Below are positions 9,476 to 19,263 of a stretch of 64,000 nucleotides of DNA, piece after piece. The notes under the pieces were generated by a model. The model did not search any database. It saw only the letters and a program-made list of their open reading frames with translations, and was not told where the DNA came from. The translations under genes and the position numbers were made by a program. Each line of letters starts with the position of its first letter. Position 1 is the stretch's first letter. Location of the stretch: positions 62,001 through 126,000 of the forward strand of contig JARWZZ010000005.1 in the NCBI GenBank assembly GCA_029866125.1, read 5' to 3'. The stretch comes from Limnobacter sp. (GTDB lineage: Bacteria; Pseudomonadota; Gammaproteobacteria; Burkholderiales; Burkholderiaceae_B).

Positions 9476-11554
9476 TTAGGCTTCCTCGGCATCAGCAGCC
9501 CGCTCATTGGGCTGCTCATTTGGCTGCTCTAACGGTTCAGCTGGCGCAGCCGCATCGCCATCAGCGACTTCACCCTCCAATTCATTTTCTAGCGACTCAG
9601 CCACAGGGACCTCCGAGGCGGGAAGCTCCAACGCGGGAATTTCCTCTTCATCCTCTTCCACCAGCAAAGTGGGCGTACCTGTCCGCAGGGATATCAACTT
9701 GCACGACACGGTCAGCGTCAACTCGTCAATTTGATCCAACTCCACTTCCACCTGCACACCACGTCCGGGCGAGGTCACACCCACCAGGCGCACAAACAGG
9801 GGAATCTCGTTCAAACGCACCAGTTCATCGCGGACCACAACACCTTCAAAGCGCTTGCGATCTTTCTGCTGGATCCACTTCAAACACCAGTAGCGTTCCA
9901 TACCTTGTTGGTATTCCGCATACGCTTTGTAAGTCACATCGAACGAGTTCACAGCCGACAGCAAGTCCGAATCACTGGCTGCATACACCGGCGGCAAGCC
10001 ACGAATCACAGAAATCAATTGCTGCTGGTTAATCAAATCCACATAACGCCGCAACGGCGAAGTGCTCCAGGCATACTGCGGCACACCGATGCCTGCATGG
10101 GGGCCAGGGTGGGTGGACATGCGCACCCTGCCTGCGTGGGGTTGTACGCGATAGATACCGGGCACTTGGTGCTGCTGCAAAAACCCGCCCCACTGGCAGT
10201 TCACATAAATAGCCCATTCAGCCACCAGCAAATCCAGCGGTGCATCCCGGCGGCGCGGGGTAATATCCACAATGCCGTCATTCACATAGAAATTAAAATC
10301 AATGCGGGCATGTTTTTCAGGCTGGCCGCGCTCAATTTCACGCTGCATGCGCAAACCGCAAGACGCTTTCCACAACACTTTCAGGTCGGGGAAAAACTCG
10401 CCCACCTCGGGCATTTCGGTGATGTAGGGGTCTTCCAAGGCCTCCACAGTCACATGCTCGTCCAAATAGTTGTGGCGCAAATTGGCAGCCATCGGCACTT
10501 TTTCAATGATGCTGCGCGGCTCGCCCAACAGCTCGCCTGTTTCTGTATCCACCGTGATGTAAATGGAGGCGGCGGGTACAATTCGCCCTTCGGCCAAGGT
10601 GCTCAGCTCCACCAAATTTTCAGGCAGCATGGTGATTTTGTCGCCGGGTGAGTACACCGTGGACATTCGGTCGCGCGAAAGCTTGTCGAATGCACTGCCC
10701 CGCGCCACCAACAAACCGGGTGCAGCAATGTGCACACCAATTTCAGCCTTGCCATCGCCCAAATGCCTGACGCTGAATGCGTCATCAATCTCGGTGGTGG
10801 AAATGTCGTCAATCGAGAAAGCCCGCACGGGTGCAACCGGCAAACGGTCCAAGTCCTCTGGCATGTCAGGCAGGGGAATATCCACCTCGGTACCCTTGGG
10901 GAAATAAATCGCAGTGAACTTGGCGCGCATCATGGCGTGAATGCTGTCAAACGCACCACATTCCAGCAACAACACTTCCGGCGAACGACCAGCCTTGGTG
11001 CAAGCCAACATCATGGCTTTGTATTCGGCGCTGTTTTTGTCCGGGCGTGCCAGCAGGGTGGCAGCTTGTTTGGCAAACAACTCGGGCAACTCACCCGCAG
11101 CCAACGCATTGGCCCAGCCTTCTTGCTCTTCGGCTGCTTTGCGCTTTTTCTCTAAACCTGCCAAGGCGGCTTTCAAAATCTCGGGGGGTGCCGCGCGGTA
11201 ACGGCCTTTGCCTTTGCGATGGAAATACAAAGGTGCGCCATGCAACACGTTCAGCACAATGCCTTTTTGAACAGCGCTGGGTTTCTCGCCAAAATACTCT
11301 TCTGCCATTTCTTCAAAGGCAAACTCATCAGGGGGTGCGCATTCCCACAACAACTCGATGTCCACGCCGGGCATTCCAGCTTCCACTTCGCGGGCAAAAT
11401 CACCCCCATCAGGGCTGGTGAAAGAAATCATCACGCTGCTGGCTTTGACCTTGGTTCGCTTGCCGTGCAGTGTCTCCACCTGATAGGCGTTGCCATGCTC
11501 TTGCAGCACTTTGCCCACCTTGAAGGCACCACCATCTTCATAAAACAAATTCAT
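9476..11554 (-). CDS. RNase II/RNB-domain 3'-5' exoribonuclease
   Basis: A 692-aa RNB-family enzyme. The catalytic Asp cluster appears in SIDDISTTEIDDAFSV (about residues 245-260), followed by IHIAAPG and the RMSTHPGPHAGIGVPQYAWSTSPLRRYVDLINQ region that places substrate in the tunnel. The N-terminus has a cold-shock/S1-like start, and the C-terminus ends in an acidic, low-complexity tail (EDEEEIPALE..., then E/P/A-rich). It overlaps ubiC upstream by 4 bases (ATGA), which places it in the yqiA-ubiC-RNase operon. Role: single-stranded RNA degradation; RNase II versus RNase R cannot be fixed from sequence alone, though the size suggests RNase II. Confidence 0.9.
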   Translation of the reverse strand: MNLFYEDGGAFKVGKVLQEHGNAYQVETLHGKRTKVKASSVMISFTSPDGGDFAREVEAGMPGVDIELLWECAPPDEFAFEEMAEEYFGEKPSAVQKGIVLNVLHGAPLYFHRKGKGRYRAAPPEILKAALAGLEKKRKAAEEQEGWANALAAGELPELFAKQAATLLARPDKNSAEYKAMMLACTKAGRSPEVLLLECGAFDSIHAMMRAKFTAIYFPKGTEVDIPLPDMPEDLDRLPVAPVRAFSIDDISTTEIDDAFSVRHLGDGKAEIGVHIAAPGLLVARGSAFDKLSRDRMSTVYSPGDKITMLPENLVELSTLAEGRIVPAASIYITVDTETGELLGEPRSIIEKVPMAANLRHNYLDEHVTVEALEDPYITEMPEVGEFFPDLKVLWKASCGLRMQREIERGQPEKHARIDFNFYVNDGIVDITPRRRDAPLDLLVAEWAIYVNCQWGGFLQQHQVPGIYRVQPHAGRVRMSTHPGPHAGIGVPQYAWSTSPLRRYVDLINQQQLISVIRGLPPVYAASDSDLLSAVNSFDVTYKAYAEYQQGMERYWCLKWIQQKDRKRFEGVVVRDELVRLNEIPLFVRLVGVTSPGRGVQVEVELDQIDELTLTVSCKLISLRTGTPTLLVEEDEEEIPALELPASEVPVAESLENELEGEVADGDAAAPAEPLEQPNEQPNERAADAEEA

Positions 11555-12117
11555 TCAAGAGTCCCAGACTTAAGATCCTGCAAAGCAGGCAAAAAAACTT
11601 CAAAAACCCACAATGGGGTGGTGCCTTGGCCACGCCGGTATTGGGCGCAACGGGCATAAAATTCAGGGGCGGGTGTGCCGCTTTTCAACAAACCACGCAC
11701 CCACGGAGTGGAGGCTGGCAACTTTGCAAAATACAAAGGCCCACGCTCTACACCCGGATCAGAAAACAAAACACTGCCCAAGGACCGGCTACCCAAACCG
11801 CGCCAAAAAGGCCAGTCACACACCGGGCCATTGACAGCCATCAAGGTTTGGGCAAGCACAACTGCTCTCTTTGAGGCATTTGTACCCACCTGCAAACGCA
11901 CGCGCCGTGCTTTTACCTTTCGCCCCACGGGCAAGCCCAGCATGTCGGCATCCAAACCGGTCACACGCCCCGCACCTTGAAACACCCGCTCAACATCAAA
12001 ACCTTGTTGCAAGCCCATCAAACGCCGGGTCAGCGACCCATCGCTAGCGGCCCATTCCCGCGCCCATGCGGGCCAAGTGGGTGGGCACTCCCTGTGCCAA
12101 ATGTGCGGGCGGTTCAC
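11551..12117 (-). CDS. ubiC: Chorismate lyase
   Basis: Removes pyruvate from chorismate to give 4-hydroxybenzoate, the first step of ubiquinone synthesis. The 188-aa protein shows the family pattern: WAASDGSLTRRL near the N-terminus, RRVRLQVG with a substrate-contacting Arg, then GLGSRSLGSVLF and a C-terminal FYARCAQYRRG...WVFEVFLPAL with the conserved Glu of the active site. Its start overlaps the yqiA stop and its stop overlaps the RNase start, both by 4 bases, so expression is probably coupled. Confidence 0.85.
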   Translation of the reverse strand: MNRPHIWHRECPPTWPAWAREWAASDGSLTRRLMGLQQGFDVERVFQGAGRVTGLDADMLGLPVGRKVKARRVRLQVGTNASKRAVVLAQTLMAVNGPVCDWPFWRGLGSRSLGSVLFSDPGVERGPLYFAKLPASTPWVRGLLKSGTPAPEFYARCAQYRRGQGTTPLWVFEVFLPALQDLKSGTLE

Positions 12118-12779
12118 TTCACACCCAAAAACAACTGTATCAAGGGCAGCCAGTCATCAAACTCGGTCAATGCGTGGTCAGAACCTTGTATTCGGCATTG
12201 ATGCGTACCAGGGTAACGCGCAACCATCTGGTTAAAATCCAAAACCTCGTCGCCAGTTGCAGCCACCAAAAAATAGCGGCTTGGGTTTTGCAACGTCAAA
12301 CGCTCCATGGCCTTCAAGTCGTTCAGGTACTCGGGCACAAACTCAATTTCTTCTTCCGAGAAGTACACCTTTTTTCGACCAATCTGGTCCACCAAATCTT
12401 CATAGGGCTTCACGGCTGGGTTCATCAACACCACCCGTGCATCTGGGTATTGCTCACCCAGCACCGTGGCGTAAAAACCGCCCAAGGAGCTACCCAAAAT
12501 AGACAGCTTTCCGCCTTCAGGCAAGCGGCATTGAATTTCAGCTTGCACCATGCGCATAGCTTCAGCCGGGGATGCAGGCAGTTGAGGAACCCACAACCGT
12601 TGGCTCCAACCCGCCTGCTCAAACACCGTAATCATTTTCTGTGCTTTCACACTGCTGGGAGACGAGCGAAAGCCATGCAAGTACACCACCAAATCAGGTC
12701 CATCCTCAGGCGGGTTTTGCTCTGTATTCACAAAGCCACCCGGGCTTAGCAATTCAAATGGTGGATGAGCTGTGTTCAT
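12114..12779 (-). CDS. YqiA/YcfP-type alpha/beta fold hydrolase
   Basis: A 221-aa predicted esterase. It has the oxyanion motif YLHGFRSSP near residue 35, the nucleophile elbow GSSLGGFYA (about residue 100) and a C-terminal His in GSDHALTEFDDW, giving a likely Ser-Asp-His triad. The sequence resembles YqiA-type esterases acting on short acyl esters; the natural substrate is unknown. It is the first gene of the overlapping yqiA-ubiC-RNase group and lies about 30 bases downstream of mpl. Confidence 0.85.
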   Translation of the reverse strand: MNTAHPPFELLSPGGFVNTEQNPPEDGPDLVVYLHGFRSSPSSVKAQKMITVFEQAGWSQRLWVPQLPASPAEAMRMVQAEIQCRLPEGGKLSILGSSLGGFYATVLGEQYPDARVVLMNPAVKPYEDLVDQIGRKKVYFSEEEIEFVPEYLNDLKAMERLTLQNPSRYFLVAATGDEVLDFNQMVARYPGTHQCRIQGSDHALTEFDDWLPLIQLFLGVK

Positions 12780-12810
12780 TGAGGAAAGTAGTCCTTGTGT
12801 TTTGAATAAG

Positions 12811-14214
12811 CTACTGTGACAACTTATTCAACAACTTGCCATGGACACCGCCAAAAGCGCCGTTGCTCATCACCACAATCCAATCACCCGGCTGGGCCTG
12901 CTCTGCAATATGACCCACCATCAATGACAAGTCTTTTTCAGTGCGGCATTTGGCACCCAAAGGGGCCATCGCGTCTGCCACGTCCCAATCCACACCCCCG
13001 GAATATGTCCACACATGATCAGCGCCTTCCAAGGATTCAGGCAGCGCGGCCTTCATGGTGCCCATTTTCATGGTGTTGGAACGGGGCTCAAACACAGCAA
13101 TCAAACGGCCCGGTTTTTGACCATTTTTTGCAGCCAAGTCCAGCAGCACATCCCGCGCACCGGCCAAAGTGGTCGCAATTGCAGTGGGGTGGTGCGCAAA
13201 ATCGTCATACACCCGCACACCGCGCACCTCGCCGCGCAATTCCATGCGGCGCTTCACACCGGGGAAAGAATTTAACGCTTTGCACGCCACCGCAGGCGGC
13301 ACCCCCACGGCTTGCGCAGCGGCAATCACCGCCAATGCATTGTTGACGCTGTGCAGTCCGGACATGTCCCAAGACACCTCACAAGCCGCATCACGAGCCG
13401 AATCACCCACCTGCTGCCCTGAATTGAGCACCTCAAACCGGGTTGCACCCTGAATACGGGCAGTCCAATCCGTGCTTGGGTCTTCAGCGCCAAAGCGGGT
13501 CACTGGCGTCCAACATCCACGCTTCAACACGCGTTCAATGGATTCTGTTTGACTCGGGCACACCACCAAGCCATTGCCCGGCACAGTTCTCACCAAATGG
13601 TGGAATTGCGTCTCAATGGCGGCAAGATCAGGGAAAATGTCAGCATGATCATATTCAAGGTTATTCAACACCGCCACGGTAGGACGGTAATGAACAAACT
13701 TTGAACGCTTGTCAAAAAAGGCAGTGTCGTACTCATCTGCCTCAATCACAAACAAATCACTTTCGCCCAAACGTGCAGAAACCTCAAAACCAGAGGGCAC
13801 ACCGCCAATCAAAAACCCGGGCTTTAAACCCGCTTGGTCCAATACCCAAGCCAACATGCTGCTGGTGGTGGTTTTGCCGTGCGTACCTGCCACAGCTAAC
13901 ACACGCTTGCCGCGCAAAATATGCTCACCGACCCACTGCGGGCCACTGGTGTAAGGCAGACCCGCATTCAAAATGGCTTCCATCAGCGGGTTACCGCGAG
14001 AAACCACATTACCCACCACCCACAAATCGGGTTTTAATTCCAATTGTTCAGGCCCAAAACCTTGAACCAATTCAATACCGGCCGCCTCTAACTGCGTGCT
14101 CATGGGGGGATACACCTGCGCATCGCAACCCGTCACCCTGTGCCCAAGCGCCTTGGCCAATTGGGCCACGCCGCCCATAAAAGTGCCACAAATGCCGAGT
14201 ATGTGAATGTGCAT
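12811..14214 (-). CDS. mpl: UDP-N-acetylmuramate:L-Ala-gamma-D-Glu-meso-DAP ligase
   Basis: Murein-recycling ligase that joins the recovered tripeptide to UDP-MurNAc in the cytoplasm. The 467-aa protein starts with HILGICGTFMGGVAQLAKALGH (UDP-binding domain), has the ATP-binding GTHGKTTTSSMLAW at about residues 107-120, the Mur ligase central domain with NNLEYDHADIF, and DDFAHHPTAIATTL in the C-terminal domain. It lies upstream of the yqiA group. Function links to ampD and the lytic transglycosylases found elsewhere in the window, which supply anhydro-muropeptides for recycling. Confidence 0.94.
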   Translation of the reverse strand: MHIHILGICGTFMGGVAQLAKALGHRVTGCDAQVYPPMSTQLEAAGIELVQGFGPEQLELKPDLWVVGNVVSRGNPLMEAILNAGLPYTSGPQWVGEHILRGKRVLAVAGTHGKTTTSSMLAWVLDQAGLKPGFLIGGVPSGFEVSARLGESDLFVIEADEYDTAFFDKRSKFVHYRPTVAVLNNLEYDHADIFPDLAAIETQFHHLVRTVPGNGLVVCPSQTESIERVLKRGCWTPVTRFGAEDPSTDWTARIQGATRFEVLNSGQQVGDSARDAACEVSWDMSGLHSVNNALAVIAAAQAVGVPPAVACKALNSFPGVKRRMELRGEVRGVRVYDDFAHHPTAIATTLAGARDVLLDLAAKNGQKPGRLIAVFEPRSNTMKMGTMKAALPESLEGADHVWTYSGGVDWDVADAMAPLGAKCRTEKDLSLMVGHIAEQAQPGDWIVVMSNGAFGGVHGKLLNKLSQ

Positions 14215-14277
14215 GAAAATCCTTTCGATCCCGTTAAGCCGTTATTGTAGTCGCTTGAAATTGGATACACTGCGCTG

Positions 14278-14877
14278 ATGGATGATTTCTTCGCCCCACA
14301 AGACGATCTGCGCCTAGAAATTGCGATGGCTGCAGCCCGACTGATTGCCGAAGACGGCTACGACTACCCTTCCGCGCGAAACAAAGCCATCAAAGAGCTG
14401 GCGGGAAACACGCGCCTGCCCCGCGACCGCATCCCTTTGGATGCCGAGATTGAGCAAGAAGTACGCAACTACCAAACCCTTTACCTCAGCGACACCCAAC
14501 CGCAAGAGCTTTTGCAGTTGCGCCGCACAGCGCTTAGCCTGATGCTAGCCCTACAGGAATTTGAACCCATTGTTTACGGCGCATCCGTCAACGGCACCGG
14601 TAGCCATCACTCCGACTTGCATGTACTGGCCTTTTCAGACAACCCCAAAGAAATTGATTACTGGCTTTTAAACCGCGACATCGCTTTTGAAGCCTGTGAG
14701 GATGCCCTGTTGGCAGGCCGCTCATTCCCCGCTGTGGCCTTTCAATGGAAAGACCGCTGGGTCCAGTTGGGTTGCTCAGACCCCAGGGACCGACGTGGCC
14801 TACTCAAACGCAATGAATCACTTTTTCAAACAGACGCAGCAGGCCTGCAACGCTTGCTTGAGGACCCGGCACAATGA
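14278..14877 (+). CDS. Conserved protein of unknown function, nucleotidyltransferase-like
   Basis: A 199-aa soluble protein with no signal peptide. Its N-terminal half is helical (RLEIAMAAARLIAEDGYDYPSARNKAIKEL, one conserved block) and the C-terminal half contains VYGASVNGTGSHHSDLHVLAF, which resembles the G-S-x-D-x-D core of the nucleotidyltransferase fold, although the second Asp is not obvious. I do not recognise a precise function. It is divergent from mpl by about 60 bases and overlaps the next gene (TlpA-like) by 4 bases, so the two are probably co-translated. Confidence 0.75.
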   Translation: MDDFFAPQDDLRLEIAMAAARLIAEDGYDYPSARNKAIKELAGNTRLPRDRIPLDAEIEQEVRNYQTLYLSDTQPQELLQLRRTALSLMLALQEFEPIVYGASVNGTGSHHSDLHVLAFSDNPKEIDYWLLNRDIAFEACEDALLAGRSFPAVAFQWKDRWVQLGCSDPRDRRGLLKRNESLFQTDAAGLQRLLEDPAQ

Positions 14878-15386
14878 ACAAACTGATCACCACCCTTGTT
14901 GCGCTGGCAGCATTGGGTTTTGGCATTTATCTCAACGTCGACCAACTGACAGGGCTAGAAGGTGACAAAGCGGGTGGCTACCCTCTACAGAGTTACACCT
15001 TCAACACACCGGATGGCACCTCACTCGACTTGGGTGCCCTTGAAGGCAAAATCACAGTTTTGAACTTCTGGGCCACTTGGTGCCCACCCTGTGTTGAAGA
15101 AATGCCCGAACTGGACGAGCTTTACACTGAGCTGAAGACTAAAAACATCGAATTGATAGGCATCGCCGTCGATTCACCCTCCAACGTGAATGAATTCCTG
15201 AAAAAAACAAAAGTAAGCTACCCCATCGTGCTGGCAGGATTGGGCGGCACCGAGCTTGGCAAAAAGATGGGCAACAACCAAGGCGGGCTTCCCTACACCG
15301 TGGTGCTGGACGAGAAAGGCAAAGTTCTTTTGGCAAAAGCGGGCCGAATTCAAATGCAAACCATACGGGACACACTCCCCCGTTAA
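14874..15386 (+). CDS. TlpA-like thiol-disulfide oxidoreductase
   Basis: A 170-aa periplasmic thioredoxin-fold protein. An N-terminal membrane anchor or uncleaved signal (residues about 4-20) is followed by an AhpC-TSA/thioredoxin domain with the redox motif WATWCPPC (about residues 66-73) and the cis-Pro in GLPYTVVLDEKG. Family members reduce apocytochrome c or other periplasmic disulfides. It overlaps the upstream unknown gene by 4 bases. The 176 bases between this gene and accB hold no further gene that I can support and probably carry the accBC promoter. Confidence 0.88.
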   Translation: MNKLITTLVALAALGFGIYLNVDQLTGLEGDKAGGYPLQSYTFNTPDGTSLDLGALEGKITVLNFWATWCPPCVEEMPELDELYTELKTKNIELIGIAVDSPSNVNEFLKKTKVSYPIVLAGLGGTELGKKMGNNQGGLPYTVVLDEKGKVLLAKAGRIQMQTIRDTLPR

Positions 15387-15562
15387 AATCGGTTATGCTC
15401 TGCGTCTGCGGCATTGCACCAGAACCTAAACTAGGTCTGCGGCTTAAGGTATTTCCCTAGATATAGACGAAACTTAAGCGCACAATAGCTACATTTAGAA
15501 GCAAAGGCATACTCCGCGTCCAGCGGGCTTGCCTACCTATACTCCACCAATGGAGATGTGAC

Positions 15563-16054
15563 ATGGACCTCAGAAAATTAAAAACATTGATTGACTTGGT
15601 AGCCGAATCCGACATTTCCGAACTGGAAGTGACTGAGGGTGAAGGCAAAGTCAGAATCGTAAAAAGCCAACCCCAAACTACCTACATGCAAGCGCCCATG
15701 ATGCACGCGGCCCCGGCCATGATGCAAGCACCTGCTGCAGGCTACGCGCCCACCTCCGCTTCCGCTCAAGCAGCAGCTGCGCAAGGCGCGCCTGCCCCTG
15801 CGGCGGCGGCAGTACAGGAAGGCCACAAAGTAACCTCACCCATGGTTGGCACGTTTTACCGCGCACCCAACCCCGGTTCGCCCAATTTTGTTGAAATTGG
15901 CACCACCGTGAAGGAAGGCCAAACGCTTTGCATCATCGAAGCCATGAAATTGCTCAACGAAATTGAGTCCGATAAGGCAGGTGTGGTCAAGGCCATACTG
16001 GCTGAAAGCGGCCAACCCGTGGAGTTCGGTCAAGCTCTATTCATCATCGAATAA
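15563..16054 (+). CDS. accB: Biotin carboxyl carrier protein of acetyl-CoA carboxylase
   Basis: Carries the carboxylated biotin between biotin carboxylase and carboxyltransferase in the first step of fatty acid synthesis. The 163-aa protein has a short folded N-terminus ([22 protein letters not shown]), an Ala/Pro-rich flexible linker (about residues 45-90) and a C-terminal biotinyl domain with [12 protein letters not shown], the Met-Lys being the biotin site near residue 129. The accC gene follows after 14 bases in the usual accBC operon. Unlike in many relatives, aroQ is not present directly upstream. Confidence 0.95.
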   Translation: MDLRKLKTLIDLVAESDISELEVTEGEGKVRIVKSQPQTTYMQAPMMHAAPAMMQAPAAGYAPTSASAQAAAAQGAPAPAAAAVQEGHKVTSPMVGTFYRAPNPGSPNFVEIGTTVKEGQTLCIIEAMKLLNEIESDKAGVVKAILAESGQPVEFGQALFIIE

Positions 16055-16068
16055 AGCAGGAGCCTGCC

Positions 16069-17418
16069 ATGTTTGGAAAAATCCTGATCGCAAACCGCGG
16101 TGAAATCGCCCTGCGCATTTTACGGGCTTGCCGTGAAATGGGCATCAAAACCGTGGCCGTGCATTCCACAGCCGATGCTGACGCCAAGTATGTCAAATTG
16201 GCCGACGAGTCCGTTTGCATTGGCCCGCCCCCCTCCCGCGAAAGCTACCTGAACATTCCCGCCATCATCAGCGCGGCGGAAGTCACCGACTCCGAGGCCA
16301 TTCACCCTGGCTACGGTTTCCTGTCCGAAAACGCCAACTTCGCTGATCGTGTCGAGAAAAGCGGTTTTGTATTCATCGGCCCCCGCGCAGAATCCATTTT
16401 GTTGATGGGCGACAAAGTATCCGCAAAGCAATCCATGATTGCCGCGGGCGTACCTTGTGTACCCGGTTCTGAAGGTGAGTTGCCTGAAGATCCCCGCGAG
16501 ATCGTGAAAATTGCCCGCAAAGTGGGCTACCCAGTCATCATCAAAGCCGCTGGCGGCGGTGGTGGCCGTGGCATGCGCGTGGTGCACACTGAAGCCGCTT
16601 TGCTCAATGCCGTCAACATGACCCGCAACGAAGCAGGTGCAGCTTTCAACAACCCGTCGGTTTATCTCGAAAAGTTTCTTGAAAACCCTCGCCATGTTGA
16701 AATTCAAATTTTGGCAGACCAACACGGCAACGCCGTCTGGCTGGGCGAGCGGGATTGCTCCATGCAGCGCCGCCACCAAAAAGTCATTGAAGAAGCGCCT
16801 GCACCCAACATTCCCCGCCGCTTGATTGAACGCATTGGTGAACGTTGCGCAGAAGCTTGCCGCAAAATTAACTACCGCGGCGCAGGTACATTTGAATTTC
16901 TGTATGAAAACGGCGAGTTCTATTTCATTGAAATGAACACCCGCGTACAAGTCGAACACCCGGTGACAGAAATGATCACCGGCGTGGACATTGTGCAGGA
17001 GCAACTGCGCGTGGCCGCTGGTGAAAAACTGCGTTTCCGTCAGCGTGACATTCAGTTCCGTGGCCATGCCATTGAGTGCCGAATCAATGCTGAAGACCCT
17101 TTCAAGTTCACACCCTGCCCCGGTTTGATCAAAAACTGGCATCCACCCGGTGGGCCCGGCGTGCGCGTGGACTCGCATGTTTATTCGGGTTACACCGTGC
17201 CACCGCACTACGACTCCATGATTGGCAAAGTCATTACTTTTGGTGAAGACCGCGCCCAAGCCATGGCCCGCATGCGCCAAGCTTTGTCAGAACTCGTGGT
17301 GGACGGCATCAAAACCAACACCCCTTTACACCGTGAATTGATGGATGACGCCCGTTTTATCGAAGGCGGCACCAGCATTCACTACCTAGAGCACAAGCTG
17401 GAGCAACGGGTTACCTGA
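16069..17418 (+). CDS. accC: Biotin carboxylase subunit of acetyl-CoA carboxylase
   Basis: ATP-dependent carboxylation of biotin on AccB. The 449-aa protein has the usual ATP-grasp layout: [21 protein letters not shown] at the start, the Gly-rich ATP loop [14 protein letters not shown] near residues 159-172, [15 protein letters not shown] and the catalytic [16 protein letters not shown] near residues 285-300. The stop codon shares its last base with a possible ATG of prmA (TGATG), so the accBC-prmA genes are likely one transcription unit. Confidence 0.96.
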   Translation: MFGKILIANRGEIALRILRACREMGIKTVAVHSTADADAKYVKLADESVCIGPPPSRESYLNIPAIISAAEVTDSEAIHPGYGFLSENANFADRVEKSGFVFIGPRAESILLMGDKVSAKQSMIAAGVPCVPGSEGELPEDPREIVKIARKVGYPVIIKAAGGGGGRGMRVVHTEAALLNAVNMTRNEAGAAFNNPSVYLEKFLENPRHVEIQILADQHGNAVWLGERDCSMQRRHQKVIEEAPAPNIPRRLIERIGERCAEACRKINYRGAGTFEFLYENGEFYFIEMNTRVQVEHPVTEMITGVDIVQEQLRVAAGEKLRFRQRDIQFRGHAIECRINAEDPFKFTPCPGLIKNWHPPGGPGVRVDSHVYSGYTVPPHYDSMIGKVITFGEDRAQAMARMRQALSELVVDGIKTNTPLHRELMDDARFIEGGTSIHYLEHKLEQRVT

Positions 17419-18371
17419 TGCAAAACGCGCAAGGCAACCCCAACACAACCATGAGTAATATCGACAACGCAGCACCGCTGACCCAAGCCCGCCTGACCCT
17501 GCCATTTCAACAGGCGGACGAGGTGTCCGATGCACTGATGGAATTGGGGGCCTTGGCCGTCAGCCTAGAAGACGCCCATGCCGACACCGAAGAGGAACAA
17601 CCCCTTTTTGGCGAACCCGGCATGGAACCTGAAACCGTGGCTTGGGATAGCAACCATGTGATCGCGCTTTTTCGCAACCGCGAAGAAGCCAAGCAATTGT
17701 TTGCAGAACTGCCCGATGGCATGGTCAATTTGGCTGAAGTTGAATTCACCGACGTACCCCAAGAAGACTGGGTGCGTTTGACGCAATCTCAGTTTGACCC
17801 CATTCCAATCACCGACAAGTTGTGGATTGTGCCCTCATGGCACGAACCCCAACACATCGACGACCGTATCAACTTGGTGCTGGACCCCGGTTTGGCTTTT
17901 GGCACGGGCTCGCACCCCACTACCAACCTGTGCTTGCGCTGGTTGTGCCAACATTCATTGCAGGGCTTGCAGGTGCTGGACTACGGCTGTGGCTCCGGCA
18001 TATTGGGCATAGCCGCCCTCAAACTGGGCGCGCAATCCGCAGTGGGTGTCGACATCGACCCCCAAGCGGTAACAAGTACGGAATACAACTCTTCCCGCAA
18101 TGGGGTATCCATGCCCTGCGGGCTACCCGATTATGAATTGGCCAAAAGCCAGTTTCCTGTGGTGGTTGCCAATATTTTGTCTAACCCCCTGAAGCTGTTG
18201 GCCCCATCACTGTGTGCGCATGTGCAAAACGGCGGGCATTTGGTGTTGTCAGGCGTTTTAGCCCGGCAAGCAGACGAAGTTTGCCAACATTATGCCCAAT
18301 GGATGCACATTGAAGTGTGGGCCGAGAAAGACGGCTGGGTGTGCTTACACGGCCAAAAATTAGCCGCTTGA
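17418..18371 (+). CDS. prmA: Ribosomal protein L11 methyltransferase
   Basis: SAM-dependent trimethylation of ribosomal protein L11. The 317-aa reading begins at an ATG overlapping the accC stop; a second ATG at 17451 (MSNIDNAAPL) is possible. The N-terminal L11-recognition domain is followed by a linker with DPGLAFGTGSHPTT and the SAM-binding VLDYGCGSGILGIAALKLG (about residues 187-205), then VVANILSNPL. The accBC-prmA order is usual in this group. No defects were seen. Confidence 0.93.
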   Translation: MQNAQGNPNTTMSNIDNAAPLTQARLTLPFQQADEVSDALMELGALAVSLEDAHADTEEEQPLFGEPGMEPETVAWDSNHVIALFRNREEAKQLFAELPDGMVNLAEVEFTDVPQEDWVRLTQSQFDPIPITDKLWIVPSWHEPQHIDDRINLVLDPGLAFGTGSHPTTNLCLRWLCQHSLQGLQVLDYGCGSGILGIAALKLGAQSAVGVDIDPQAVTSTEYNSSRNGVSMPCGLPDYELAKSQFPVVVANILSNPLKLLAPSLCAHVQNGGHLVLSGVLARQADEVCQHYAQWMHIEVWAEKDGWVCLHGQKLAA

Positions 18372-18380
18372 CCTGTTCCC

Positions 18381-19184
18381 ATGAGCCTCGCCACCCGTTG
18401 CCCTCACTGCAGCACCTTGTTCAAGGTGTCTTTGGGCCAGCTGCAACTGTACGAAGGTGAAGTGCGCTGCGGGCAATGCCAAAAAGTTTTTTCGGGGGTA
18501 GATCACCTCACCTCAGCCGATTCTGATGCTTGGGAAAGCCTCAAACTGGCGGAAGCGGATGTGCGCGTGGCACAGACGCCCAGCGCCAACGCGCCCAATG
18601 GCCAAAGCCCTGCCTTCTTGGGCCAAAAGTCGAAAAAACCCAAGTTAAAACTCCCTCCTTGGTCCACCGCCCCCAAAAACAGCCGCTACGCGCTGCTTGG
18701 GCTTGCCGTGCTGATGGGAATGCAGCTAGTGTGGTGGCAAAAAAGCAGCATCGTCGGGCAAATATCGCCCATTGCCCGCCAAATTTCAGAATCATCACCA
18801 AGCGTGCAGTGGGTCTTCGCGCAACTGGCCAGCGGCAGCATTGAAGTGCAAGGCAGCGGCCTGTCCCGCAACAGCGACAATCAATTGCAACTGGACATCA
18901 CCCTGACAAACAAAAGTGCGCTACCCAGCCACTGGCCCCAACTCAGGGTTGACCTTACCGATACGCAAGGCTTGGTGTTGGCAAGCCGGTTGTTAAAGCC
19001 ATCTGAATACTTGGTGCGCAGCGACACACCGCAAAGCGGGCTTGGCCCTTTGCGCGCCGGTCAAACCGTTGAAATTTTGGCCTACCTGAATGTGCAACAG
19101 CTGAATGCCCGCCTGCCCGGCGTCAACGCATCGGGTTTCAAAGTGCAACTCTTTGACAAAGCACCTGCAAAGCTGACGCAATAA
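18381..19184 (+). CDS. DUF3426 protein with N-terminal zinc ribbon
   Basis: A 267-aa single-pass membrane protein. The N-terminus has a MJ0042-type zinc ribbon (RCPHC ... RCGQC, residues about 8-35). A Lys/Pro-rich linker leads to one transmembrane helix near residues 100-118 (YALLGLAVLMGMQLVWW), and the C-terminal DUF3426 domain (about residues 150-255) is predicted periplasmic. The function of the family is not established. The position behind prmA is conserved in Burkholderiales; only 9 bases separate it from the prmA stop. Confidence 0.88.
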   Translation: MSLATRCPHCSTLFKVSLGQLQLYEGEVRCGQCQKVFSGVDHLTSADSDAWESLKLAEADVRVAQTPSANAPNGQSPAFLGQKSKKPKLKLPPWSTAPKNSRYALLGLAVLMGMQLVWWQKSSIVGQISPIARQISESSPSVQWVFAQLASGSIEVQGSGLSRNSDNQLQLDITLTNKSALPSHWPQLRVDLTDTQGLVLASRLLKPSEYLVRSDTPQSGLGPLRAGQTVEILAYLNVQQLNARLPGVNASGFKVQLFDKAPAKLTQ

Positions 19185-19263
19185 CTCAGCTGAAGAGTTA
19201 AACTGCGGTATCCCACATTTTTAACATCCCCAATTCATAACATTCCAAATACACGGACCCAGC

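Noticed and set aside
9731..10651. 306-codon open frame antisense to the RNase gene
   Set aside because: It lies entirely within the conserved RNB-domain gene and its product looks like reverse-complement composition.
16120..17280. Long open frame antisense to accC
   Set aside because: It is a shadow of the strongly conserved accC gene; no ribosome-binding site or family match.
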